The position numbers and the translations under genes are program-made. From an uncultured Eubacterium sp. (GTDB taxonomy: Bacteria; Bacillota; Clostridia; Lachnospirales; Lachnospiraceae): a stretch of 64,000 nt of DNA. The stretch lies in assembly GCA_910578975.1 (NCBI GenBank), contig CAJTRZ010000003.1, forward strand, positions 14,580 to 78,579, in the 5' to 3' direction. Under the pieces are notes generated by a model. It was not told the DNA's origin, made no database searches, and worked only from the letters and a program-made list of their open reading frames with translations. Positions 14,995 to 23,170 of the stretch are shown here, one piece after another (within the stretch, counting starts at the first letter, position 1; the number at the start of each line of letters is the position of its first letter).

Positions 14995-15512
14995 TACACC
15001 TCCAAAATGCTCACCACATTTTTTTCAAAGTTATATGATACTTTTTTTGTAGTCTCGCTTTCTTTCTTCGTCTTATTTTCAGTGTTTTTATCTTTTTGTT
15101 TTTTTAATGCCTCTTCCTGTTCCTGTCTTAACTGCTCTGAATAAGCATCTCTTGATTTTACCCATGTATCAGACATACATAAAACATTTACCTCTGCCAT
15201 AAAGTAACAGAACATCCATACTATTATAATTCCAATAAGCGAAGAAGCTGTCGTATATTTCTTAAAAAACGGAAGCTTCTGTCGATATTTGAAATCTGAT
15301 AAAAAAATCAACGGACTAAAAAACAATATGGCGAAAAAGATATATTTGTATGCCATCAGTACATAGTCCATAGTCTCAAACTCATAATATCGTAATTCCC
15401 CATACACTGAAGCTCCAATAAAAAATGCCATAAATGCATAATATAATAAAGCGGGTATCATCTTATATGATTTTCCTGAACGAAAACCAAAAACTTTTAT
15501 CCCATCATTCAT
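14994..15512 (-). CDS. Small integral membrane protein, unknown function
   Basis: A 172-residue protein with about three membrane segments: MIPALLYYAFMAFFIGASVYG, YIFFAILFFSPLIFL and LIGIIIVWMFCYFMAEVNVL. A charged, Lys/Glu-rich C-terminal tail follows. It lies just after tRNA-Thr (18 bp), preceded by AAGGAGG, and overlaps the next gene by one base. It may share a transcript with the tRNA, which would need processing at its 3' end. The family is not recognised. Confidence 0.65.
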   Translation of the reverse strand: MNDGIKVFGFRSGKSYKMIPALLYYAFMAFFIGASVYGELRYYEFETMDYVLMAYKYIFFAILFFSPLIFLSDFKYRQKLPFFKKYTTASSLIGIIIVWMFCYFMAEVNVLCMSDTWVKSRDAYSEQLRQEQEEALKKQKDKNTENKTKKESETTKKVSYNFEKNVVSILEV

Positions 15513-15530
15513 ATAGAAGCCTCCTTAAAA

Positions 15531-15603
15531 AGCTACTGGCGTGACTCGAACACGTGACCTGCTGATTACGAATCAGCTGCTCTACCAACTGAGCTACAGT
15601 AGC
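15531..15603 (-). tRNA. tRNA-Thr (anticodon CGT)
   Basis: The 73-nt minus-strand cloverleaf has acceptor arms GCTACTG and CAGTAGC with discriminator T. The D arm is GCTCAGTTGGTAGAGC. The anticodon stem-loop is GCTGA-TTCGTAA-TCAGC with CGT at the anticodon (reads ACG), and the T-loop is GTTCGAGT. CCA is not encoded. The decoding identity follows from the anticodon. Confidence 0.95.
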
Positions 15604-15608
15604 ATAAT

Positions 15609-15660
15609 GCGTTCTCTTTAATTTACTATATGACTCATAAAAAGTCAATGTAGAGAACGC
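15609..15660 (-). other. Two-tier hairpin between the giant protein gene and tRNA-Thr
   Basis: The outer arms GCGTTCTCT (15609-15617) and AGAGAACGC (15652-15660) enclose an inner TGACT/AGTCA stem. It ends 5 bp before the tRNA and begins 11 bp after the giant gene's stop. Without a T-run it is probably a 3'-end or processing structure rather than a classic terminator. Confidence 0.45.
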
Positions 15661-15671
15661 TATTAATTTTT

Positions 15672-18600
15672 TTATTGATAATTTTTATCACTTTCCAACT
15701 GTTCAGGTTCAAATCCAATGTCAACTGCCTGACCGATATTATTTAAGTCTGCATCCAGTTTCATAGCTATCAATGAATATAATTTACACTCAGCATGAAG
15801 ATTATTTAAACATCCATTACTGTTCCTATACAAATTAACATCAGTATTTGTAATTGCCCCATCCGTCAGACCGGATAAATTCAATCCAAAATCAAACCTG
15901 CTTACATTATCAAAAGAATAGGAGCGAATAATATTTCCAAGAGACATGTCTTCTATTGTTCCACTATTACTACTGTCTAAGATTTTATCTCTGATACTGT
16001 CGGACATATTCAATGCAAAGCACAAATCAGACATAATATTCTCCTGCATTTCTTTATATGTACGTTTTATATAAAAATCCTTATTTTCCTTAACAGTCTC
16101 TGTCTTTTTTGTAGTGGACTGTGGTATCCAGAAAAGTACCTTTTTATATTTTGTTGTCGTCACTGTTTTTTCCAACTCATATTGAATATTCTTATGCAAA
16201 TATATATGTGTCGGCGTCACATAAAAATCTGTAGTAATTTTTTGACTGTCCGGTTTCAAACTATATGATGTTTTTACCTCAGTCTTTGTCTTGCTTGTCG
16301 ACTCCGTTGTTTCTGTTGTTGTTCCCGGAACCAGGACATTACTGTCTGTTATGCTCTTCATATATGGTACATCTGCATGCACATTACCATATACTCCTTC
16401 TTTCTCTACCTTTAATTTTGCAGACAATGGAACATCTTTCAGATTAATGTCAAACAAGCCTAAACTTAATGCAAGACTTACCTTTGCACTCACATCAAAA
16501 TTCATATTTCCTGCTGTCTCTCCAAAAGCCTTCAATAATGTATCAATACTGCTTACATCAATATATCCACTTCCATCAGGCTGCATAGAAACTGTTGCTG
16601 AATCATATAATTTGATATGAAATTCACCATCTCCAAGCTGTCCTTTATAAGAAATATCCTGACCACTAAAATTAATATTTTCAAGTATCTTTGCAATATG
16701 AATTCCTTTTCCGTTTAAGATATTATTCATTTCATCCATATCTGCATACTGCCTGAACATTTCAAGATTAATATCTCTCTCATCTTCTACGATATTAAGC
16801 CACTGCAGGGCAGGTGTTATATCGATACCATAAATTTTCAAAACTGCATTAATAATAGATGCGACAGAACTATCATCAGAATTTACTTTTAATCCATCAA
16901 TTTCTACATATACGATCTTATTTTCATACACGACAGATAATTGTTTACCACCAATTACAGTATTCAAAGTGGCTGCTGGCTGATTTCTCCATTTTTTTAC
17001 AAAGTCTATTACCGCCTTTAAATCTGCATACTTTTCAGCATCTACTATTTCTGTCACTTTTGTATTTATAATCTCTCCTTCAATCATATCATTTACGGAA
17101 ATTTTCTTTCCTGATACAGTAATTTTTAATGGCGTGCCACTATTATAAACAAAGGACAACTCTTTTCCATCACAATAGAATTGCGAAATTTTATCCAGAA
17201 TCTCCTTTACAGATACTTCTGTATCAATATTTATTCCATTATCTTTTAACATAGAAACAATATATGGCAACTCTGTCTTTATGTAAACATTTCCTGTATG
17301 CAAGTACAAATTGCCATTAAAGTAAATTATTTTAGCCAAAACTTCACTCTTATTGATATGGAACAGAAGGTCAGCCTCAATGCCTGTAGCACTTAATAAA
17401 TCTTCTACACCAAATTTTTTTAAAACTTCTAAGACATTTGTCACTTTACTGTAATCAGTATTTTTAACTTCAATTGCAGGTGACTGATTATAGATTTCCT
17501 GTATATTCAATAATACATCCAGCTTTGTACCATTTATTTCTATTTTAATAGAAAGCTGGTCCTTATCAAGATTAATTTCAATCTTCTGTTTATCTGATAA
17601 TATTGTTATTACAATTTTGTCATCTATAATTTGAATGCTTTTTATCTTATCCGTAATCTGAGACAAATCATCGTTCTTTATGATATCAGAGAAAACTTTA
17701 CTTACTTTATCATAAATCAGGTTAATACCAGACGCATTGATATATAAATTATCTTCTTTTACTGTGGCTGTTATGTCAATTCCTTCTATCTGTGTATCCA
17801 ATTGACATGCAGGACTCCCGCCAAATGCAGCTGTTAATCTGCCTGATATTTCATAATCATTCATTTTTGCCCGAATTCCAGCCCTGATACCTTTTGCTTT
17901 TATCAACTGTTCAATTTTCTGAATATCAATAATTTCTAACACTTTATTTAGATCAAGATATTTATCATTCTGATACTCTGATTTATCAATTATTGATTTA
18001 TCAAAGAAATCCTCTAGAACAATTTTCCCGCTAACTGCTGTATTACCGATTCTGATATCATCTACATTTATCTCATCTCTATGACTTTCCAGAACAGCAT
18101 TCAGTTTCACATTATTTTCCCAATACTCTATCATAAGTCTGCCATCTTTGAATGTGACATTTTCTATGTTAAGCAGCATTGCAAGAGAAATCTGATCTGT
18201 AATATCTTTTCCTGTAAAAATCTGCTCAAGTTCATATCCAGTATACTTCTTAATAAAATTGAATACTGTTTCCTTTGTTGATTTCAGATAAAACTTACCA
18301 AAATGTATATAGATAACATCATCTACATAAGTCAATTCTATCGTCTCATCATTATAAGGAATAACTATTTTACATCCATTTACTGACTTATCATAAATAA
18401 TGTCTGCAGCAATCTGATAGTCGCCCAATTTTAAATCTGCCTGAAATCCCAATGCTTTGGAATTTTGTATATTGATAACATTGTTTTTGATAAGCTGATA
18501 AGCATCTCCAAAATCAACATACTGCGCCTCGTTGTCTACAATAATCTTCTGATTCTTTGTATTATTTATTTTTGCACTGACATCCAATTGCTTTCCTGAA

Positions 18601-21600
18601 ATCTTTATACCCTTTACTGTCACCGTTCTTCCTGTCACAGCAATATCAAGATTGTTGTCTTTTAAACGGTACAAAACTTTCAGTGTTTTTCCATCACATG
18701 ACAATGACTGGATATTCTGAATCATATCTTTTACCGACAATTCTCCTATCATTTGTTTCAGTACCATAGAAAAATCTGCTGCAAGAACCTTTGAAACATT
18801 CTGTTGATTTAATACTTGTGATAAAACCTGCTCTAAATTAGACAGTGTGGCTTTCGTATGAATATTTGCCACGTCTATAAAAATCCTTCCATCAATATAC
18901 TTGATTATTACAGGGATTGTAGTCTTTCCATCTGTGATATTTGTGGATATCAACAGTGCGGTCTTATCCCGATAATCTGCTTTTACATTAGCTTTGATAT
19001 TCATTCCGGCTATATTTAAAATTATATCCGTGTCAATACCTGTAGATGTAATAATATCTTCTAAACCTAACTGTTCCATTACATTGATAATATCAGAAAG
19101 TTTTGTATATTCACTGCTATTTACACTGATAAGCGGTGATTTTGTGTAAATCTTTTTGATTGTTAATTTTGCGTTAAGGTTCATACCAAGTACTGCAGTA
19201 GATAATAATAAAGTTTTTTTCTTTAACTTTATTGTTGCCAACTGTCCTTTTGCATACTTATATTGAACAATCAAATAACCTTTCTTATACTGGAAAGTTT
19301 TCACGCTTCCAATGACATCTTTAATTGTAAAGCTTCCTGCATATTCCTTTATGAGACTTTCAAAGGCATCACCAAGAGACTCTGCCTCTGACAGTGTCTT
19401 ACTCATCAATGGAATACCTGTTTTTTTCAAAATATCTTTCAATAACTGATATGTATATTTAGAAGAACCTTTTATCCTGATATTTCCGGATTTTGCATAA
19501 ATAACATCATTTTTGTAAATCAGTGTAATCGGTATCCCTTCAATATTGGTCGTATATTTTATCTGGAAACCTTTACTATAAGAAGCCTTTGCTATGCCTC
19601 TTAGTTCAAAACCTTTTCCTGAAATCCTCGTGTCTAAAATAATACCTTTTGATTTTAATAGCCTATAAATACTTAACTTTGACAATGATTTCAGTATAAC
19701 ATCCGTGCTTACATACCGGGCTTTCTTTACTTTTACTTTCGGATTCTTTTTATATTTTTTTGTAATACGTGCTTTTGCTATGAAACTCTTTCCCTGATTT
19801 ATTTTAATAGCATTTCTACTTACTGCCAGTTTGAATGTAAGTTTGTTCAAAGATGCCTTCACAATAAGATATCCATCTTTAAAACTTACTGATTTCACAC
19901 CTTTTAACAATTTTTTGATATTGATGTTTCCATCCTTTAATTGTTCAATAGCCTTTGCATACTGTTTTGGTATCAGTTGATTTTTCTTCATATCAATACC
20001 AACCATTACCATCACTCTTCTAACAGTACTTTCGATATCTTTCAGTTTACATTTGACTCTGATATTTTCTGCACTAATGTACACAAATTTTCCTACAATA
20101 GCAGCATTCAGACTCACTCCTTCAATCTTTGTAGAAAATTTCAACTTCAAAGGTTTATAGCCAAGTACTGCTTTTCCTGAAAATTTCAGGTCCTGTGCTT
20201 TCATAGATACTTTTACTCCGATACCTTTTGCCTGTATGGTATCAACCCATGGCTGTATCAATGTAGTGACCTCTGAAATATCGTGAAATCCATTTAACTT
20301 TGGAAAATCTGTTTTTGATGTAGTTGTTATCTTTGCGTTGACATCACTGTCTCCTAAATTTAATGAAACATCTGCATATTCAAGATTTACGTTCTCATCT
20401 TTTAGTGCAACTTTAATATCTGCCTTGATTCCATCTTTTTCAAACGCAACTTTTATTGCATCTTTTGACTGTTCCATTTTCACATTGTTTAACAACCCTG
20501 ACACTGTCTCATCATCCAATGAAATATCATTCAAATCTATTTGTGTCAAATAATCTATATTGATTGATTCCGTCTTAATATCAACTGCTTTTCCTAAAAT
20601 TTTGACTGCCTCAAAAATACTGTCAGTTTTCATGGAAACCTTAACATTTCCATATTGCAGATACACTTTTTTATCAGCATACGCAGCAAACAAATCCTTA
20701 CCCTTTATTTTTATAATACCATTATTAATATCTACAAACATATTTAGATTTAACTCTGTTTTATCTACAACTAAATCCATATGATAGTAAGGCTTATTAG
20801 TAAACATATCTTTAATATATTTAGATATGTCTGTATCTTTCTTTGTCGGCAAATCAGACAATTTATTTTTATCATATTTATTTTTAATAAAATCATCTAC
20901 ACTTCCTTCATCAGGCAAAGCTTTTACCTCCCCAAAATCAGAAAATGTTTCTGTAATTTCTCCCTGACAGGTAACATCTCCTACAACTGCAATACTGATA
21001 TCATAGTTTTCGCTATAATGAATTACCAAAGGCCTCCACTGCTTATCCATTGTCACGGTGACCTTCACACTATGAAATGTCGGATAGTCTGATGCACCGC
21101 CTTCTGTTCTCATCTGTCTCTTATAATAAATGGTAGATGCGTCCGGTTTTAATTCATACTCAAATTTATATTTTTCTTTGTCTGTTTCCAGTTTTTTAGA
21201 CTTTATAATTGTTGTTTTATCAATTATATAATTTGTCAGAGCAAATGGTGTTCTGCCATAATTCTGAGAATATGTATCTTTTGAAACCGCTGTAAAATCA
21301 TCTTCCCATTCAATATCCTCCATTGATTTTACCTTTTTTGCATTTCTAATGAGAATGGCTCCATCTTTAAATGTACGCTGCTGTCCTGTACTCAATAATG
21401 AACTTGCACTTGCTGACTGCTGTGTAGCGTTACCATTTTTTATAACTTTTCTGGCTGAGATATTCTGGGTGTAATTCATAAACAGAACATCTGCTACTGC
21501 CGTTCCCTCTGTTTTAGAAGTCCACGCATCCATATTTTTTATAACACTCTGGCAAATAGAAATATTCTCTTCTGGCGAATAATCATCTGGTGTAGAATCA

Positions 21601-21797
21601 TCCTTTGGAATATTCTTGTAAATCTCATTTTCTACTACTTTCGTTTTATCTATTGTTTTACTTTCTGTAGTATCTTTCAGAAAAAGGGAATGTACTAAGG
21701 TACCAACGATTAATGCTGCAATCACAAAAAAAATTGCTGCAATTACCTTTTTCTTTTTACTCATAACTTTCTTTTGTTTCTCACTTGTTTTTTTCAC
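15672..21797 (-). CDS. Giant membrane-anchored repeat protein (2041 aa), unknown function
   Basis: It begins with GTG at 21797, supported by GGGAGG 7 nt upstream. A basic N-terminus is followed by one membrane helix (about residues 18-40), so the bulk is extracellular. Residues 100-330 form a unique domain. From about 340 to 1740 there are roughly eight degenerate beta-rich units of about 160-200 residues. Each opens with a helix-forming stretch (YVSTDVILKSLSKLS, YTKLSDIINVMEQLG, YLDLNKVLEIIDIQK, YSKVTNVLEVLKKFG, YADLKAVIDFVKKWR), then a G-I-containing strand set (IEGIPITLIYKNDVIYAKSGNI and relatives) and a VKSVSFKDGYLIV-like strand. The C-terminal 300 residues differ. No catalytic motif or sorting signal is seen. 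The repeat style suggests concave beta-sheet (LolA/LppX-like) lipid-binding folds, but that is a guess to be tested by structure prediction. Confidence 0.8.
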   Translation of the reverse strand: MKKTSEKQKKVMSKKKKVIAAIFFVIAALIVGTLVHSLFLKDTTESKTIDKTKVVENEIYKNIPKDDSTPDDYSPEENISICQSVIKNMDAWTSKTEGTAVADVLFMNYTQNISARKVIKNGNATQQSASASSLLSTGQQRTFKDGAILIRNAKKVKSMEDIEWEDDFTAVSKDTYSQNYGRTPFALTNYIIDKTTIIKSKKLETDKEKYKFEYELKPDASTIYYKRQMRTEGGASDYPTFHSVKVTVTMDKQWRPLVIHYSENYDISIAVVGDVTCQGEITETFSDFGEVKALPDEGSVDDFIKNKYDKNKLSDLPTKKDTDISKYIKDMFTNKPYYHMDLVVDKTELNLNMFVDINNGIIKIKGKDLFAAYADKKVYLQYGNVKVSMKTDSIFEAVKILGKAVDIKTESINIDYLTQIDLNDISLDDETVSGLLNNVKMEQSKDAIKVAFEKDGIKADIKVALKDENVNLEYADVSLNLGDSDVNAKITTTSKTDFPKLNGFHDISEVTTLIQPWVDTIQAKGIGVKVSMKAQDLKFSGKAVLGYKPLKLKFSTKIEGVSLNAAIVGKFVYISAENIRVKCKLKDIESTVRRVMVMVGIDMKKNQLIPKQYAKAIEQLKDGNINIKKLLKGVKSVSFKDGYLIVKASLNKLTFKLAVSRNAIKINQGKSFIAKARITKKYKKNPKVKVKKARYVSTDVILKSLSKLSIYRLLKSKGIILDTRISGKGFELRGIAKASYSKGFQIKYTTNIEGIPITLIYKNDVIYAKSGNIRIKGSSKYTYQLLKDILKKTGIPLMSKTLSEAESLGDAFESLIKEYAGSFTIKDVIGSVKTFQYKKGYLIVQYKYAKGQLATIKLKKKTLLLSTAVLGMNLNAKLTIKKIYTKSPLISVNSSEYTKLSDIINVMEQLGLEDIITSTGIDTDIILNIAGMNIKANVKADYRDKTALLISTNITDGKTTIPVIIKYIDGRIFIDVANIHTKATLSNLEQVLSQVLNQQNVSKVLAADFSMVLKQMIGELSVKDMIQNIQSLSCDGKTLKVLYRLKDNNLDIAVTGRTVTVKGIKISGKQLDVSAKINNTKNQKIIVDNEAQYVDFGDAYQLIKNNVINIQNSKALGFQADLKLGDYQIAADIIYDKSVNGCKIVIPYNDETIELTYVDDVIYIHFGKFYLKSTKETVFNFIKKYTGYELEQIFTGKDITDQISLAMLLNIENVTFKDGRLMIEYWENNVKLNAVLESHRDEINVDDIRIGNTAVSGKIVLEDFFDKSIIDKSEYQNDKYLDLNKVLEIIDIQKIEQLIKAKGIRAGIRAKMNDYEISGRLTAAFGGSPACQLDTQIEGIDITATVKEDNLYINASGINLIYDKVSKVFSDIIKNDDLSQITDKIKSIQIIDDKIVITILSDKQKIEINLDKDQLSIKIEINGTKLDVLLNIQEIYNQSPAIEVKNTDYSKVTNVLEVLKKFGVEDLLSATGIEADLLFHINKSEVLAKIIYFNGNLYLHTGNVYIKTELPYIVSMLKDNGINIDTEVSVKEILDKISQFYCDGKELSFVYNSGTPLKITVSGKKISVNDMIEGEIINTKVTEIVDAEKYADLKAVIDFVKKWRNQPAATLNTVIGGKQLSVVYENKIVYVEIDGLKVNSDDSSVASIINAVLKIYGIDITPALQWLNIVEDERDINLEMFRQYADMDEMNNILNGKGIHIAKILENINFSGQDISYKGQLGDGEFHIKLYDSATVSMQPDGSGYIDVSSIDTLLKAFGETAGNMNFDVSAKVSLALSLGLFDINLKDVPLSAKLKVEKEGVYGNVHADVPYMKSITDSNVLVPGTTTETTESTSKTKTEVKTSYSLKPDSQKITTDFYVTPTHIYLHKNIQYELEKTVTTTKYKKVLFWIPQSTTKKTETVKENKDFYIKRTYKEMQENIMSDLCFALNMSDSIRDKILDSSNSGTIEDMSLGNIIRSYSFDNVSRFDFGLNLSGLTDGAITNTDVNLYRNSNGCLNNLHAECKLYSLIAMKLDADLNNIGQAVDIGFEPEQLESDKNYQ

Positions 21798-21852
21798 GAT
21801 CTGCCTCCCAGCACTTCAATCACAAATATTATTATTTATTCACAGTTTTATA

Positions 21853-21881
21853 ATTTTACTACAAGAAAAAATTTTTTTCAA
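21853..21881 (-). promoter_or_regulatory. Promoter of the giant repeat protein gene
   Basis: On the minus strand TTGAAA (21881-21876), a 17-nt spacer and TAAAAT (21858-21853) lie about 55 nt before the GTG start. This is a good vegetative sigma-A form. Confidence 0.6.
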
Positions 21882-21966
21882 ATTTTTACGACACCTATAT
21901 TTGTTTTTTTGTATGTTCATTTTCATTTTTCTAAAAAAACACTCTCTATCCTTTTCTATAAAATGC

Positions 21967-22148
21967 TTTTACATATATATTTTGTAATTCAACGAAAAAA
22001 TACGTGTAATCCGTTCTTATTATTTATAAATTTTACATATATATTTCTTAATTTGACATAAAAATACGTGTAATTTGTTCTCTTTTTCCATGAATTTTTA
22101 AATTTTTTACATGTATATTTCTTAGTTTAACGCAAAAATACATGTAAT
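21967..22148 (+). repeat. Three spaced inverted repeats upstream of DUF5721
   Basis: Units lie at 21967-22010, 22031-22074 and 22105-22148. Each has a left arm close to TTTTACATATATATTT and a right arm close to AAAAATACGTGTAA, which are near reverse complements, around a central ~14 bp that differs. Unit starts are 64 and 74 bp apart, near whole helical turns. They fill most of the 418-bp gap between the giant gene start and DUF5721, and end 31 bp before the -35 box of DUF5721. An operator array is more likely than a terminator because three copies are kept. Confidence 0.6.
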
Positions 22149-22179
22149 TTATTTTCATTTGCAATAAATAATGAAAATA

Positions 22180-22208
22180 TTGAACCGTATATGTTCCTTT
22201 GATATAAT
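22180..22208 (+). promoter_or_regulatory. Strong sigma-A promoter of DUF5721
   Basis: TTGAAC (22180-22185), a 17-nt spacer and TATAAT (22203-22208) form a near-consensus promoter. The ATG of the gene is only 8 nt after the -10 box, so the transcript should start at or next to the start codon (leaderless). Confidence 0.75.
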
Positions 22209-22215
22209 ACTTTTT

Positions 22216-22707
22216 ATGATTAGTTTAAAGATAAAAGACGTTAATAATTTTATGCACAAACTACTAATTTCAGACACTTTTGATAATTTTCTATTATGTG
22301 ATGGAGAAATCGCTGCATCCTGCATTATTACACTTAACGGACGAATTAACCAAAAGTTTTTTGATACTGACGAACTTGCTTCCCTGACAGATGATTTTGT
22401 TTATTGGAGGAATATAAAACATATTGCCTATGAAGCAATTAAAGGAAATAAAGTTCCAAGTAAAATGAAAATAGTTTTTGCATTATCTAAAACAAAATAT
22501 GAAGAAGCCCTTTCTAAATCAGGAATGTATATTACTTCAGATGAGATTGGTGGGCTTTATATACACATTCTCTATGAAGAAGGACATATCGAAGTTATTA
22601 CAGGCACTTCCCTGAATACTTTCACTATGGATAAAACATTAGACAGATATTGGGATAAGACTGTAACTTCATTCTTTCACCAGCATTTTGATTGTGAAAC
22701 ACTGTAG
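22216..22707 (+). CDS. DUF5721 family protein, unknown function
   Basis: A 163-residue cytosolic protein beginning MISLKIKDVNNFMHKLLISD and containing LLCDGEIAASCIITLNGRIN and YWRNIKHIAYEAIKGNKVPS. I recognise it as the DUF5721 family found in Lachnospiraceae; no function is known to me. An in-frame ATG at 22171 is rejected because a near-perfect promoter (22180-22208) lies inside that extension. With the chosen start there is no room for a ribosome binding site, so translation is probably leaderless. The stop codon at 22705-22707 is followed directly by an interspersed palindromic element. Three spaced inverted repeats lie upstream, suggesting specific control. Confidence 0.7.
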   Translation: MISLKIKDVNNFMHKLLISDTFDNFLLCDGEIAASCIITLNGRINQKFFDTDELASLTDDFVYWRNIKHIAYEAIKGNKVPSKMKIVFALSKTKYEEALSKSGMYITSDEIGGLYIHILYEEGHIEVITGTSLNTFTMDKTLDRYWDKTVTSFFHQHFDCETL

Positions 22708-23013
22708 CAGTTCAGCCATGCCAGCTCGAATTGCTTTGCTTCTTCTCGCTGATTTGGCAAGCAACTTAATCTATGATATGAAACAGTTTTAACAGTTCAG
22801 CCATCAGCTTGAAGCGCTTCGCTTCTTCTCACTGATTTGGCAAGCAACTTAATCTATGATATGAAACAGTTTTAACAGTTCAGCCATCAGCTTGAAAATC
22901 CTTCGGATTTCCTTCGCTGATTTGGCTCACCATATGATATAAAACATAAATTTCCAAAAATCTGCAAGCAGCTTTTTGCCCTTTATGTTTTATATCGCAT
23001 GGCTGAACTGTTT
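22708..23013 (+). repeat. Interspersed palindromic element, two partial units plus one full unit
   Basis: Tandem units begin at 22708, 22793 and 22876 with CAGTTCAGCCAT. The first two are 85 and 83 bp and stop after the left inner arm. The third is complete and ends ATGGCTGAACTG at 23010. In the full copy the inner arms CCATATGATATAAAACATAA and TTATGTTTTATATCGCATGG pair, around a centre containing TCTGCAAGCAGC. A smaller hairpin near the left end (CAGC ... GCTG) encloses a TTCG-type loop. The array begins right after the DUF5721 stop codon. No coding sequence is present. Confidence 0.75.
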
Positions 23014-23039
23014 CCAAAATATGAACAAAAAGTAAATTT

Positions 23040-23066
23040 TTAGCACTCTTTCCATAAGAGTGCTAA
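23040..23066 (+). promoter_or_regulatory. CIRCE operator (HrcA binding site) of htpG
   Basis: TTAGCACTC (23040-23048), 9 bp, GAGTGCTAA (23058-23066) is a perfect CIRCE inverted repeat, the binding site of the heat-shock repressor HrcA. It lies 7 bp upstream of the -35 box of htpG. Confidence 0.93.
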
Positions 23067-23073
23067 TTTTGTG

Positions 23074-23101
23074 TTGACATTTTTATTTCATGCGTTAAAA
23101 T
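23074..23101 (+). promoter_or_regulatory. htpG promoter
   Basis: TTGACA (23074-23079), a 16-nt spacer and TAAAAT (23096-23101) form a good sigma-A promoter, about 70 bp before the htpG start and directly after the CIRCE element. Confidence 0.7.
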
Positions 23102-23170
23102 GACATTGTTGGCGAAATTTACCGCCTAAAATTTGTAAAAAATTATTTTTTATATAAAGGAGTAAGTATT

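Noticed and set aside
22171..22215. Upstream start codon for DUF5721
   Set aside because: The extension contains a near-perfect TTGAAC-N17-TATAAT promoter, so it cannot be part of the translated message from that promoter, and no ribosome binding site precedes it.
22708..23013. CRISPR array
   Set aside because: Three tandem units occur, but they are 83-138 bp, the units themselves are similar throughout without unique spacers, and no cas genes are present.
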